Shown piece after piece: positions 1-8,474 of a stretch of DNA of 64,000 bases. The position numbers and the translations under genes were made by a program. This DNA is from Ruegeria sp. HKCCD8929. Lineage in GTDB: Bacteria > Pseudomonadota > Alphaproteobacteria > Rhodobacterales > Rhodobacteraceae. Under the pieces are notes generated by a model that saw only the letters and a program-made list of their open reading frames with translations, was not told the DNA's origin and made no database searches. Position 1 is the first letter of the stretch; the number at the start of each line of letters is the position of its first letter. The DNA lies in NCBI RefSeq assembly GCF_013031405.1, contig NZ_WPZY01000002.1:409491-473490 (forward strand), written 5' to 3'.

Positions 1-81
1 CAATGCCAGAACCCACTCGGCAAAGTTCTCTTCCAGAAAACTCTGTGCCGTGTCGGGTGTTATCACGCGCTTGGATGCCAT
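1..81 (-). CDS. N-terminal 27 residues of a leftward gene, possibly a PaaI-like hotdog thioesterase
   Basis: The minus strand from 81 down to the window edge is open and reads MASKRVITPDTAQSFLEENF followed by AEWVLAL. The remainder lies outside the window. The start resembles the N-terminus of PaaI/YdiI-type hotdog thioesterases, which often open with a helix ending in FAPW or FAEW. That assignment is an inference from a short stretch and is weak. The gene is divergent from the ABC importer that begins at 464. No strong Shine-Dalgarno sequence is visible ahead of the ATG. Confidence 0.5.
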   Translation of the reverse strand, partial: MASKRVITPDTAQSFLEENFAEWVLAL

Positions 82-463
82 CGCGGAATGCTATCCGCTT
101 CCCGGTTCAGTGCCAGTAAAAACTGCAAGTGCCGATGGTTTCACCGCCGATCACAAAAGAAACTCTCGACAAAAGAGGCGTTTTGGGTTTGTGATTGATC
201 CGTCAGTCAATATCCCGTGGCCCTGCTTAAGCCGTGACACATGATCGGTTTTGGCGAATAGTAAAACGGATCGGGCCGACCGAAAAACAGAAACGGACCA
301 CGTTTCGCAAGATGGGGAGGGATCGGATACCGGGATGCGCCCGCATTTCATTTATTGACTGATTGGGTGCTTGTCTTGGGTGGGCATGGTTAGCCGCTGA
401 TCGCTTTGGTCAGAATGTTGCCTCGACCGGAGATGTCGAGCAAATCCAACTGGGAGACAAAGG
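82..463. promoter_or_regulatory. Divergent intergenic region before the ABC importer
   Basis: About 380 bases lie between the leftward partial gene and the substrate-binding protein gene. Small frames on either strand here have no convincing start or family resemblance. Close to the downstream gene there is a short inverted repeat (arms CTCGAC and GTCGAG, about 423-441), followed by a GGGAG-type ribosome binding site just ahead of the ATG at 464. Promoters for both directions must lie here, but I cannot point to a reliable -35/-10 pair. Confidence 0.4.
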
Positions 464-1414
464 ATGAAGAAACTTAGCCTTGGCCTTGTGGCCGCAACCG
501 TCGCCGGTTCGGCCTATGCCGCCGACATGGGCGCCGTGGATGAGCCGATCAAGCTGGCCATCAACGAATGGACCGGCCAGCATGTGACCACTCATGTGGC
601 CGGTGAAATGCTGAAAGCCGCCGGGTACAATGTGGAATACGTGACCGCGGGCATGATGAACCAGTTCCAGGCGCTGGCCGATGGCGACATTCACGCGACG
701 CTGGAAATCTGGTCGTCCAACGTGTCCGACGAATACGCCAAGAAGGTCGATGAAGGCACCGTGGTCGAGATCGGCGATCTGGGCCTCGACGCCAAAGAGG
801 GCATCGCCTATCCGGCTCATGTGGCCGAACTGTGCCCGGGCCTGCCCGCGTGGGAGGCGCTGAAGGATTGCGCGCAGAACTTCGCCACTGCCGAGACCAT
901 TCCGAACGGGCGTCTGGTGGACTACCCGGCGGATTGGGGCACCCCCGGCGCGGACCGGATGACCGGGCTTGAGCTGCCGTTCAAGGCGGTTCCGGCGGGT
1001 TCCGAAGGGGCGCTGATCGCCGAACTGCGCGCCTCGACCGAGCGCAAGTCGCCGCTGCTCATCACCTTCTGGCAGCCGCATTGGGCGATGTCGGCCTATG
1101 ATGTGCAATTCGTCGACCTGCCGCCGGGCGAAGAGGCGTGCTTTACCGATCCGGCCTGGGGTCCGAACCCGAACGCGGTCAACGATTGCGATTTCTCGCC
1201 CTCGCGCATCTTCAAGGCGGGTTGGAACGGCTTCGAGGCGAAATGGCCTGCCGCCTATGAGATCCTCACCAACTATCAGCTGGCGGTTGAAGACCAGCAG
1301 CCGATGATGGGCGCGATCGACGTCGATGGTGGCGCGGTTGAGGAAGTCGTGGCCAAGTGGATGGCCGACAACGAAGGCAAATGGCGTCCGGTTGTCGACG
1401 CCGCAACCAAGTGA
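464..1414 (+). CDS. Periplasmic substrate-binding protein of a glycine betaine/choline-type ABC importer
   Basis: 316 residues. A Sec signal peptide is clear (positive MKK, hydrophobic stretch, cleavage after about residue 19 at AYA|ADM). The mature part looks like the OpuAC/ProX type II binding-protein fold, with many Trp residues (NEWTG, EIWSSN, FWQPHW) of the kind that form an aromatic cage around quaternary amines. It is the first gene of a three-gene unit with its ATPase and a double-length permease, so it should deliver substrate to them in the periplasm. Glycine betaine, choline or a related methylated amine such as TMAO are all possible. The sequence alone does not separate them. Confidence 0.88.
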   Translation: MKKLSLGLVAATVAGSAYAADMGAVDEPIKLAINEWTGQHVTTHVAGEMLKAAGYNVEYVTAGMMNQFQALADGDIHATLEIWSSNVSDEYAKKVDEGTVVEIGDLGLDAKEGIAYPAHVAELCPGLPAWEALKDCAQNFATAETIPNGRLVDYPADWGTPGADRMTGLELPFKAVPAGSEGALIAELRASTERKSPLLITFWQPHWAMSAYDVQFVDLPPGEEACFTDPAWGPNPNAVNDCDFSPSRIFKAGWNGFEAKWPAAYEILTNYQLAVEDQQPMMGAIDVDGGAVEEVVAKWMADNEGKWRPVVDAATK

Positions 1415-1423
1415 GTCCCATAC

Positions 1424-2476
1424 GTGACTGACGCAAATACGCCGGCCATTGCCTGCCAGAATCTCTGGCAGGTCTTTGGCCCGGGCGCCGACAAGGCCCT
1501 GACCGACGCGCTGGCTCGGTCAGGGGGAGACGCCGACCAGGCCGCCGCCGATCTGCGCGAGCAGGGGTTCATCCCCGCCGTGCAGGACGCCAATTTCGAG
1601 GTGAAGGATGGCGAGCTGTTCGTCATCATGGGCCTGTCCGGATCCGGAAAATCCACGCTGATCCGTTGCATCTCGCAACTGCTGCCGGGCACAGGTGGCG
1701 AGATCCGGATCGAGGGTGAGAATGTGGTGGGCGCGACCAAAAAGCGCCTGACCGAACTGCGCCGCAAGACGCTGGGCATGGTGTTCCAGCATTTCGGCCT
1801 GTTCCCGCACATGACCGTGGCCGAGAACGTGGCCTATCCGCTGCGGGTGCAGGGCGTGGGCCGCAAGGAACGCCGCGCCCGGGCGCAAGAAGTGATTTCA
1901 CTCGTGGGTCTTGAGGGCCGCGAGGACAGTTTCCCACGCCAGCTTTCGGGCGGGCAGCGGCAACGCGTGGGCATCGCGCGCAGCCTCGCCGTGAACCCCG
2001 ATATCTGGTTTCTGGATGAGCCGTTTTCGGCGCTCGATCCACTGATCCGTCGGCAGTTGCAGGACGAGTTCCTGCGCATTCAGGCGACGCTGAAGAAATC
2101 CATCGTCTTTATCACCCATGACATTGCCGAGGCGCTGAAACTGGCGGATCGGATCGCGATCATGCGGGATGGCAAGATCGTGCAGATCGGCACGCCCTCG
2201 GATATCGTGCTGCGCCCGGTCGACGATTACGTCCGCGAGTTCTCCAAGGACGTGGCTAAAGGCCAGCACGCCAAGGTGGCCTCGGTGATGCGCGAAGGCG
2301 ATGCCGAGCGCGGGCCGGACGACCCGGGGCTGACCACCTCGATGACGTTGGACGCGGCGCTGGCGCATTGCATGGAGCTGTACGAGCCGGTGCCGGTTCG
2401 CGATGCCAGCGGTGCCATCGTCGGCACGGTGCACCCGTCCGATCTGGCCGCCGCCCTGCAGGTCGAAAACGCATGA
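1424..2476 (+). CDS. ABC transporter ATP-binding protein (betaine/choline type)
   Basis: 350 residues, GTG start 9 bases after the binding-protein stop. Walker A is GLSGSGKS (about residues 68-75), the ABC signature is [12 protein letters not shown] and Walker B is IWFLDEP followed by SALDP, then the switch His in ITHD. The N-terminus (about 50 residues, with an ALARSGGD segment before the first strand) and a C-terminal tail after the nucleotide-binding domain are typical of the ProV/OpuAA branch. The tail ([21 protein letters not shown]) looks like one CBS-like half rather than a full CBS pair. It energises the permease encoded next; the last codon overlaps the permease start (ATGA). Confidence 0.93.
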   Translation: MTDANTPAIACQNLWQVFGPGADKALTDALARSGGDADQAAADLREQGFIPAVQDANFEVKDGELFVIMGLSGSGKSTLIRCISQLLPGTGGEIRIEGENVVGATKKRLTELRRKTLGMVFQHFGLFPHMTVAENVAYPLRVQGVGRKERRARAQEVISLVGLEGREDSFPRQLSGGQRQRVGIARSLAVNPDIWFLDEPFSALDPLIRRQLQDEFLRIQATLKKSIVFITHDIAEALKLADRIAIMRDGKIVQIGTPSDIVLRPVDDYVREFSKDVAKGQHAKVASVMREGDAERGPDDPGLTTSMTLDAALAHCMELYEPVPVRDASGAIVGTVHPSDLAAALQVENA

Positions 2477-4539
2477 GCGCGCTTGCGGATGTGACACCCG
2501 CCCGTGCCGCACGGCTGACGGCAGGGGCGCAGGCGGCGCTGATTACGGTTCTGGTCGGCGCGATCTGTCTGGCGCTGGAGCCCATCGCTCCGTGGCTGGT
2601 AAAATGGCCCGCCGCATGGGAACTGCCCGCGACCGATTGGGTCGGGTCTTTCCTGGCGTGGTTTCTGAACGGGATCAAACCGGTTGCCCGGCTCTTCTCC
2701 GACGTGATGGCCCATCCGATGAACTGGGCCAATTTCGTGCTGGGTTCGACACCCTGGCCGATCGTCATCGGCATCGTGACCGCGCTGGGCTGGTATCTGG
2801 GCGGGCTGCCGATGGCGGCGTTGGGTTTCCTAGGGCTCAGCTTCGTGCTGGCCTCGGGCTATTGGGCCGAGAGCATGAACACGCTGGCGCTGGTCGCAGT
2901 CTCGGTGCCGTTGGCGCTGGTGATTGGTGGAGCCATCGGTATTCTCGCCAACGAGGTGCCGAAGGTGAAAGCTTTTGTGCAGGCGGTGCTGGATGTCATG
3001 CAGACGGTGCCGACATTCGCCTATCTCACACCATTGCTGTTGCTCTTCGGCTTCGGCCCCGTCGTGGGCCTCATCGCGTCTGCGATCTATGCCGCCCCAC
3101 CCATGGCGCGCAACGTGATGCTGGGGTTGGAACGGGTCGAGCATGAGGTGAAAGAGGCCGCCATCATGTCCGGCGGCACCCGGTTCCAGCAACTGTTTCA
3201 GGTCGAGATCCCCTCGGCCACCACCCAGATCATGGTGGGCGTGAACCAGTGCCTGATGGCTGCGCTGTCGATGGTGATCATCGCCGCCGTCATCGGCGGG
3301 TTCAACGATATCGGCTGGGAGGTGCTGCTGACCATGCGCAAGGCGCAGTTCGGCGAGTCACTGCTGGCGGGCCTTGTGATCGTGGTCTTTGCCGTGGTGA
3401 TCGACCGGATGAGCGGCGTGCTGGCGACCGAGCGCAAACGTTACGACACCCGTGTGGTCTGGGCGATGCTTGGCTTTGCGGTGCTGTTCACCGCCGCTTT
3501 CTGGTCACGCCTGCCGAACCCGTCGGACCTGACCCTGCTCGATCCCATGGCGGAAGCCGTCGATCAGGGGCTGACAGCTTTCACCCAGAGCAACGGGCCG
3601 TGGCTGGATGCGCTCAAGAACAACTCGATGTTCTACGTGCTGCTGCCACTGCGGATCGGTTTGGATCAGGCGGTGCTGCCCTTCACCTGGGGTTTCGCCT
3701 GGACGCCGGCGATGAGCTATGGCCTCTTCGCCGCCGCTGCGCTGATCGCGCTACTGATGGCGTGGCGTGGACACATCACCGGTGGTCTGACCGTGCTGAT
3801 CGCGTTGGGGATGCTGGAGACCGGGATTGCCAATCTGCCCTGGCCCTTCGTCCTGACCGGAGCCGCCGCGCTGGGCTGGGTCGCGGGCGGCTGGCGTCTG
3901 GCAGCGCTCTCGGTGGGGCTTTTGGCCACCATCCTCGTCTCGGGTCTGTGGGAGAGGGCGCTGCTGTCACTCTATCTCAGCGGTGCCGCGGTTTTTGCCT
4001 GCGCTGTGGTCGGCGGCATGATCGGCCTGGCCAGCGCGGTGTGGGCGCCGGTGTGGAAAATCGTCCGCCCGATCTGCGACATGTTGCAGACCATCCCTCT
4101 GTTCGTCTTCCTGATCCCGGTGCTGATGGTGTTCCAGATCGGCGAGTTCTCGGCCTTTCTGGCGATCTGCGCCTATGCGGTGGTGCCGATGATCCGCTAC
4201 ACCCGCCACGGGCTGGTCAACACGCCAGACGAGATGATGGAGGCCGCGATTTCCAGCGGCGCGAACGAGTGGCAGATCCTACGCGACGTGCGCGCGCCTT
4301 ATGCGGCGCCGACCATCCTGCTGGGGCTCAATCAGACCATCCTCTATGCGTTTGCCATGCTGGTGATCGCGGCGCTGATCGGGACCACTGGTCTGGGCCA
4401 GTCGATCTATCTGGCGCTGGGGCAAGCGGATGTGGGGCTGGGCATCTCGGCCGGTGCGGCGATGGCGATCCTGGCGCTGATTGCCGACCGCATGGTGCAG
4501 GGTTTTGCCGAAGAACGGCGCAAGGCGCTGGGTCTTTAA
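2473..4539 (+). CDS. Fused double permease of the betaine/choline-type ABC importer
   Basis: 688 residues from the ATG at 2473, which overlaps the ATPase stop as ATGA; an in-frame extension upstream would lie inside the ATPase gene and is not used. The protein contains two binding-protein-dependent permease domains in tandem. Each ends in an EAA-loop-like segment: EVKEAAIMSGGTRFQQLFQV in the first half and DEMMEAAISSGANEWQILRD in the second. Many hydrophobic segments surround them. One polypeptide therefore supplies both transmembrane halves that most importers of this family build as a homodimer. Predicted inner-membrane location, working with the two preceding gene products. Confidence 0.9.
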   Translation: MSALADVTPARAARLTAGAQAALITVLVGAICLALEPIAPWLVKWPAAWELPATDWVGSFLAWFLNGIKPVARLFSDVMAHPMNWANFVLGSTPWPIVIGIVTALGWYLGGLPMAALGFLGLSFVLASGYWAESMNTLALVAVSVPLALVIGGAIGILANEVPKVKAFVQAVLDVMQTVPTFAYLTPLLLLFGFGPVVGLIASAIYAAPPMARNVMLGLERVEHEVKEAAIMSGGTRFQQLFQVEIPSATTQIMVGVNQCLMAALSMVIIAAVIGGFNDIGWEVLLTMRKAQFGESLLAGLVIVVFAVVIDRMSGVLATERKRYDTRVVWAMLGFAVLFTAAFWSRLPNPSDLTLLDPMAEAVDQGLTAFTQSNGPWLDALKNNSMFYVLLPLRIGLDQAVLPFTWGFAWTPAMSYGLFAAAALIALLMAWRGHITGGLTVLIALGMLETGIANLPWPFVLTGAAALGWVAGGWRLAALSVGLLATILVSGLWERALLSLYLSGAAVFACAVVGGMIGLASAVWAPVWKIVRPICDMLQTIPLFVFLIPVLMVFQIGEFSAFLAICAYAVVPMIRYTRHGLVNTPDEMMEAAISSGANEWQILRDVRAPYAAPTILLGLNQTILYAFAMLVIAALIGTTGLGQSIYLALGQADVGLGISAGAAMAILALIADRMVQGFAEERRKALGL

Positions 4540-4643
4540 GCTTGGCGGCGGTGGGGACTTCCTGCCGCAAACGCTTGACATAAAGCAAGGATCGGGGCCG
4601 GGACGGCGCCTAGAGTTCAGCCGGAAAGACAAAGGATAGAACC

Positions 4644-5309
4644 ATGGGCGGTTGGGCCGAATTCCTTCTGGCGTTGAGTGTTTTCATGCTGAGCCACGTC
4701 ATCCCGGTGCGCCCGCCCGTGCGCCCGTGGTTGATCGATCGACTGGGCAAGCGCGCCTATTTCGCCGCCTATTCACTGCTCTCCCTGGCCATTCTTGGCT
4801 GGCTGATCGTGGCTGCCGCCCGCGCGCCTTATGTCGAGGTCATCCCCCCGCTTCCGGCGCTGCGCTGGGTACCGCTTCTGGTGATGCCCGTGGCCTGTCT
4901 TCTGGCAGTGGCCGGGATGGCAATCCGCAATCCGTTCTCGTTCGGCGGGCTGGGTCGCGCACCATTCGATCCAGAACACCCCGGCATCCTCCGCCTCACT
5001 CGACATCCGATCCTGCTGGCCTTGCTGCTCTGGGCATTGGCGCATCTGCTGGCCAATGGCAGCCTGGCTCATGTCATCCTGTTTGGCTTATTCGCCGGCT
5101 TTGCCGGTCTGGGCATGATGCTGATCGACCGCCGCAAGATGCGCGAAATGGGGGCGGACTGGGGCCGTCTGGCCAAAAACACCGCCCGCATGTCGTTGCG
5201 CCTGCCAAAACCACTTCCTCGCCTCTGGGTCTGGCTGGTGGCCTTTGTCGTGTTCGAGGCCGCCGTCCATCTGCACGCGCCCGTGATTGGGCTGTCACCT
5301 TGGCCATGA
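4644..5309 (+). CDS. NnrU-family integral membrane protein
   Basis: 221 residues with about six hydrophobic segments. It matches the NnrU family, linked in Rhodobacter to nitrite/nitric oxide reductase expression and related to a methyltransferase-like membrane fold. Family-like features are the N-terminal LSHVIPVRPPVRPWLIDRLG, then LTRHPILLALLLWALAHLLANG and the late DRRKMREMGADW segment. A good ribosome site (AAAGGAT) precedes the ATG. No denitrification genes are nearby, so the role cannot be read from context. The gene is followed by a DUF2478 gene in the same direction. Confidence 0.82.
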   Translation: MGGWAEFLLALSVFMLSHVIPVRPPVRPWLIDRLGKRAYFAAYSLLSLAILGWLIVAAARAPYVEVIPPLPALRWVPLLVMPVACLLAVAGMAIRNPFSFGGLGRAPFDPEHPGILRLTRHPILLALLLWALAHLLANGSLAHVILFGLFAGFAGLGMMLIDRRKMREMGADWGRLAKNTARMSLRLPKPLPRLWVWLVAFVVFEAAVHLHAPVIGLSPWP

Positions 5310-5380
5310 CGGCAGGAGTGGTCGGAGGCCCATACCCGTGCTATCTGCTGTGAAACGCTACGACTTACCGGAGCCCGAAC

Positions 5381-5899
5381 ATGCATCTGGCCTATATCAC
5401 CACCACCGACCGGGGCGCGACCGACCGCCTTCTCAGTGCCGTGGCCGAGCGTCTGCTGGCCCGAGACGTCTTTCTGGCCGGGGTGGTGCAGACCAACACC
5501 GAATGCGCCGATAGCAGCAAATGCGATATGGACCTGCGGGTCCTGCCCGCAGGTGAGACCATCCGTATCTCGCAATCGCTGGGCAGCCAATCGCGGGGCT
5601 GTCGGCTGGACCCGGCTGCGCTGGAACAGGCAGTGGCGTATGTCACTGCCTCGCTGGACGCCGGGCCGGATCTGCTGATCGTCAACAAGTTCGGCAAACA
5701 TGAGGCCGATGGGCGCGGATTTCGTCCGGTCATCGGCGAGGCCCTGGCGCGCGACATCCCGGTGCTGGTGGGTGTGAACGGTTTGAATGAGGAAAAGTTC
5801 CTTGCCTTTACTGATGGTGCCGCCCAGCAGGTGCCCGCCGATATCGACGCGATCGAGCGCTGGCTGGATCAGATCACGGCAGAACGGAACGCGGCCTGA
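5381..5899 (+). CDS. DUF2478-family protein
   Basis: 172 residues. The order of conserved elements fits DUF2478: an N-terminal strand MHLAYITT, then FLAGVVQTNTE, a Cys-bearing loop (CADSSKCDMDL), the segment SQSLGSQSRGCRLDP, and a nucleotide-binding-like core DLLIVNKFGKHEADGRGF with ...DIPVLVGVN near the end. Members occur next to molybdate-transport or molybdoenzyme genes and resemble NTPases, but no reaction is established. GGAG eight bases before the ATG supports this start. No molybdenum genes are visible here, so its partner is unknown. Confidence 0.75.
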   Translation: MHLAYITTTDRGATDRLLSAVAERLLARDVFLAGVVQTNTECADSSKCDMDLRVLPAGETIRISQSLGSQSRGCRLDPAALEQAVAYVTASLDAGPDLLIVNKFGKHEADGRGFRPVIGEALARDIPVLVGVNGLNEEKFLAFTDGAAQQVPADIDAIERWLDQITAERNAA

Positions 5900-5978
5900 G
5901 TCAGGCCGCATCGTTTCGGCGTGACAGATAAACGCCCGTAACGCGGACCACAACTAAGGTGCTGAATTCATAGGAAAG

Positions 5979-6062
5979 TGGTGGGCGACCCTGGAATCGA
6001 ACCAGGCGTGCGTCTCCGCGAGGGAGTTACAGTCCCCTGCCACACCTTGCGGCCTGTCGCCC
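5979..6062 (-). tRNA. tRNA-Tyr (anticodon GTA)
   Basis: Read on the minus strand, the acceptor arms GGGCGAC and GTCGCCC pair, the anticodon loop is CTGTAAC flanked by GGGA/TCCC, a long class II variable arm follows, and the TΨC loop is GGTTCGATTCC. The 3' CCA is encoded in the genome (5979-5981 on the plus strand). Length is 84 including CCA, as expected for a bacterial tRNA-Tyr with its long variable arm. It is divergent from rlmB. Confidence 0.97.
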
Positions 6063-6178
6063 ACTGTCAGGCGTTGCGCCTGACGTGGAGGCGTGATTAC
6101 TAGCGCTCCAAAGAAGCGTCAACAGGAAAATTCCGCCTGGGCGCAGGAAACTGATTTCGGGTCCCGGAGGCCGGTAAA

Positions 6179-6952
6179 ATGAAGAAACCCAAATGGGTGG
6201 TCGAAAAGGAACAGGCCCGTAAGGCGGCGGCCTCCGAGACCGTCTGGCTGTTCGGTCTGCACGCCGTGCGCGATGCTTTGCTGAACCCGAACCGCACCAA
6301 ACTGCGCCTGATCGTGACCCGCAATGCGCAAGATAAGCTGGTCGAGGCCATCGCGGCATCCGGGATTGAGCCCGAACTGGCTGACCCACGCAAATTCACT
6401 GCACCGATCGACCCGGGCTCGGTCCATCAGGGGGCTGCGCTGGAGGTCAAGCCACTCGACTGGGGCAGTCTGGACGAGGTGTGCATCGCGCGCGAGCATC
6501 CACGGGTGATTCTGCTGGACCGGGTGACCGACCCGCATAACGTGGGCGCGATCCTGCGCTCAGCCGAAGTTCTGGGCGCCAGCGCCGTGATCGGAACGCG
6601 GCATCATTCCGCGCCCGAAACCGGGGCGCTGGCCAAGACCGCCAGCGGTGCGCTGGAGCGGCAACCCTATCTGCGGGTGCGCAATCTGGCCGATGCCATT
6701 ACCGAGTTGCAGCGCATGGGATTTCTGGTGCTGGGTCTCGATGGCGAGGCCGAAAACACAATTGAGGCAGCACTGGGAGAAGGCACCGACCGCCCGGTGG
6801 CGCTGGTGCTGGGGGCCGAGGGGCCGGGGCTGCGGCAAAAGACCAAGGAAACTGTGGACCAACTGGTGAAAATCGACGCGGCGGGCGGGTTTGGATCACT
6901 CAACGTCTCAAATGCTGCCGCAATTGCCCTATATGCATCCAGACACAAATAA
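6179..6952 (+). CDS. rlmB: 23S rRNA (guanosine-2'-O)-methyltransferase RlmB / TrmH family
   Basis: 257 residues. An N-terminal substrate-binding domain (WLFGLHAVRDALLNP) is followed by a SPOUT (trefoil-knot) methyltransferase domain with the three classic motifs: DPHNVGAILRSAEVLGA, LVLGAEGPGL and SLNVSNAAAIALY near the C-terminus. The family methylates the 2'-OH of a conserved guanosine (G2251 in E. coli numbering) of 23S rRNA using S-adenosylmethionine. GGAGG with eight bases of spacing supports the ATG. RlmB versus a related TrmH paralogue is inferred from length and the N-terminal domain. Confidence 0.9.
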   Translation: MKKPKWVVEKEQARKAAASETVWLFGLHAVRDALLNPNRTKLRLIVTRNAQDKLVEAIAASGIEPELADPRKFTAPIDPGSVHQGAALEVKPLDWGSLDEVCIAREHPRVILLDRVTDPHNVGAILRSAEVLGASAVIGTRHHSAPETGALAKTASGALERQPYLRVRNLADAITELQRMGFLVLGLDGEAENTIEAALGEGTDRPVALVLGAEGPGLRQKTKETVDQLVKIDAAGGFGSLNVSNAAAIALYASRHK

Positions 6953-6964
6953 CAGGAGCGTCCC

Positions 6965-7255
6965 ATTTCCACCCCGACCAAGATTGCAACCTGCTGTTAT
7001 TGCGGCACGCGCGCAGCACTGGTGCTGAAAGGCCGCGAGCGGCATGAGTTGAGCTGCTCTGCCTGCGGTGCGCCGCTGCATAACCTCAAGATGCTGCGCA
7101 AGGAAAAGGCTCCGGAACCCGTCAGACCGCGTGTTGCCACGCCGCCGCCAACCATGGCCAAGCGAAAGAAGGTCAAAAAAGTTAAGCGGCGTAAGGGGGT
7201 TATGGCCCGGTTTCTGGACGAGGCCTGGGATGTGGTCGAGGATATCTTCGACTGA
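6965..7255 (+). CDS. Small zinc-ribbon protein, probably starting at a non-canonical ATT codon
   Basis: 96 residues if translation starts at ATT (6965). The frame begins STPTKIATCCYCGTRAALVL and contains a four-cysteine ribbon (CCYCG ... LSCSACGAPLH), then a Lys/Arg-rich tail (MAKRKKVKKVKRRKG) and an acidic C-terminus. The only ATG/GTG/TTG start (GTG at 7022) would remove the first CxxC pair and has no ribosome site, whereas AGGAG lies six to seven bases before the ATT. The coding sense therefore argues for ATT, or for an ATG lost by mutation or sequencing error. The two CxxC pairs should bind one zinc. Function unknown; rlmB ends only 12 bases upstream, so the two may share a transcript. Confidence 0.68.
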   Translation: MSTPTKIATCCYCGTRAALVLKGRERHELSCSACGAPLHNLKMLRKEKAPEPVRPRVATPPPTMAKRKKVKKVKRRKGVMARFLDEAWDVVEDIFD

Positions 7256-7354
7256 TCCGGCAATAACACAACCGGATCACATCCGCGTCAGCCGGGGTTA
7301 CGTGTTTGCCGTTTCAGAGGCATCTTAGGGGCCGCAATCAGCACTCTGAGGCCC

Positions 7355-7801
7355 ATGCTTTCTCGTCGTTCCCTGTTGGCCGGACTGGCCTTGTCACTTG
7401 TTTCCCCCGCCGCCTATGCGGACTCGCCGCTCTTTCACGCCCGCGAGGGCATGGCGCTCAGCGGATACGACACCGTGTCCTATTTCAATGGCGGTCATCC
7501 CGTTCCCGGGCGCTCTGACATTGCCGTCATGTGGAAGGGCGCAGTCTGGCAATTCGCGTCGCAGGGCAATCGCGAGGCGTTCGAGGCAAATCCACGGGCC
7601 TTCGCCCCACAATTTGGCGGCTATTGCGCTTATGCCATGTCCAAGGGGCGTCTGTCCTCGACCGACCCCGAGGCGTGGGAGATCGTGGCCGGCAAGCTTT
7701 ACCTGGTTCATTCGCCGCAGATCCAGCGGCTGTGGCAACAGGATATCGCCGGAAACATCGCCATGGCCGAGCAGAACTGGCCAGACGCACTGTTTGACTG
7801 A
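7355..7801 (+). CDS. Exported YHS-domain protein
   Basis: 148 residues with an export signal that carries a twin Arg (MLSRRSLLAGLALSL ... AYA|DSP), so Sec or Tat export is possible. The mature part is a YHS-like domain: MALSGYDTVSYFNGGHPVPG, then WQFASQGNREAFEANPRAFAPQFGGYCAYAMSKG, and a C-terminal SPQIQRLWQQDI region. Such domains are thought to bind metal or act as periplasmic metal-associated modules; the exact role is unknown. The gene stands alone, 100 bases from the zinc-ribbon gene. Confidence 0.83.
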   Translation: MLSRRSLLAGLALSLVSPAAYADSPLFHAREGMALSGYDTVSYFNGGHPVPGRSDIAVMWKGAVWQFASQGNREAFEANPRAFAPQFGGYCAYAMSKGRLSSTDPEAWEIVAGKLYLVHSPQIQRLWQQDIAGNIAMAEQNWPDALFD

Positions 7802-7884
7802 GCGGCCGCGAGAAAATCTCCCTCTGTCATCACAAAAACGCGCGCACCCTCTTTTTTTCTGAAAATGCGTGCTTAAATGTCACA

Positions 7885-7970
7885 GTGACCGCGGAACGGA
7901 ACTGCCGCGGGTCATTTCACTGTCCCTCGTTCCATACCTGGCGCCCAAGAGTTTCTTGGGCGCTTTTTTC
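7885..7970 (+). ncRNA. Candidate small RNA between the YHS and CoA-binding genes
   Basis: The 180-base gap holds two RNA-like stems in series. The first has arms CAGTGACCGCGG and CCGCGGGTC...CACTG around a ten-base loop (about 7888-7933). The second is the intrinsic terminator at 7941-7970. A TTAAAT at about 7873 could be a -10 element. It could instead be the long 3' UTR of the YHS gene. The 5' end is a guess. Confidence 0.35.
7941..7970 (+). terminator. Rho-independent terminator
   Basis: Perfect ten-base arms GCGCCCAAGA and TCTTGGGCGC around GTT, followed directly by six T. It ends the YHS transcript or a small RNA just upstream. Confidence 0.9.
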
Positions 7971-7999
7971 TTGTCCGGCATGTGGCTAGGGTGACGGCC

Positions 8000-8470
8000 A
8001 TGCCAGACTATTCCGACGATTTTCTCAAGGGCATCCTGCAGCGCACCAAGGTGATTGCCGTGGTGGGGGTGTCGATGAACCCGGTGCGGCCCAGCTATTA
8101 CGTAGCGCGCTATCTGGGGCTCAAGGGATTTCGGGTCATCCCGGTCAATCCCGGCCATGCCGGCAAGGCGCTTTTTGGTGAGACGGTGCGGGGCAGCCTG
8201 TCCGAGATTTCCGAACCGGTGGACATGGTCGATATCTTCCGCCGCTCCGAGGCGGTGCCGCCCATCGTGGATGAGGCGCTGGAGCGCTTTCCCCGCTTGC
8301 GCACGATCTGGATGCAGATCGGGGTCGAGAATGAACAGGCGGCGGACAAGGCGCAGGTGCGCGGCATCGACGTTGTGATGAACCGCTGTCCCAAGATCGA
8401 GTATCAGCGCCTGTTTGGTGAACTGCGCATGGGCGGCTTTGCCACCGGCATCATCTCGTCCAAGCTATAG
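8000..8470 (+). CDS. CoA-binding domain protein (YccU-like)
   Basis: 156 residues from the ATG at 8000; an in-frame GTG at 7982 would add six residues but AGGG is placed better for the ATG. It is a single Rossmann-type CoA-binding domain: VIAVVGVSMNPVRPSYYVARYLGLKGFRV, then VNPGHAGKALFGETV and the late RTIWMQIGVENEQAADKA and DVVMNRCPKIEY segments. The family resembles the N-terminal domain of succinyl-CoA synthetase alpha but lacks catalytic parts. No reaction is established. It follows the terminator at 7941-7970, so it has its own promoter. Confidence 0.88.
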   Translation: MPDYSDDFLKGILQRTKVIAVVGVSMNPVRPSYYVARYLGLKGFRVIPVNPGHAGKALFGETVRGSLSEISEPVDMVDIFRRSEAVPPIVDEALERFPRLRTIWMQIGVENEQAADKAQVRGIDVVMNRCPKIEYQRLFGELRMGGFATGIISSKL

Positions 8471-8474
8471 CCAG

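Noticed and set aside
464..1414. Calling the binding protein specifically a TMAO-binding TmoX
   Set aside because: The aromatic residues fit betaine, choline and TMAO alike; the sequence does not decide.
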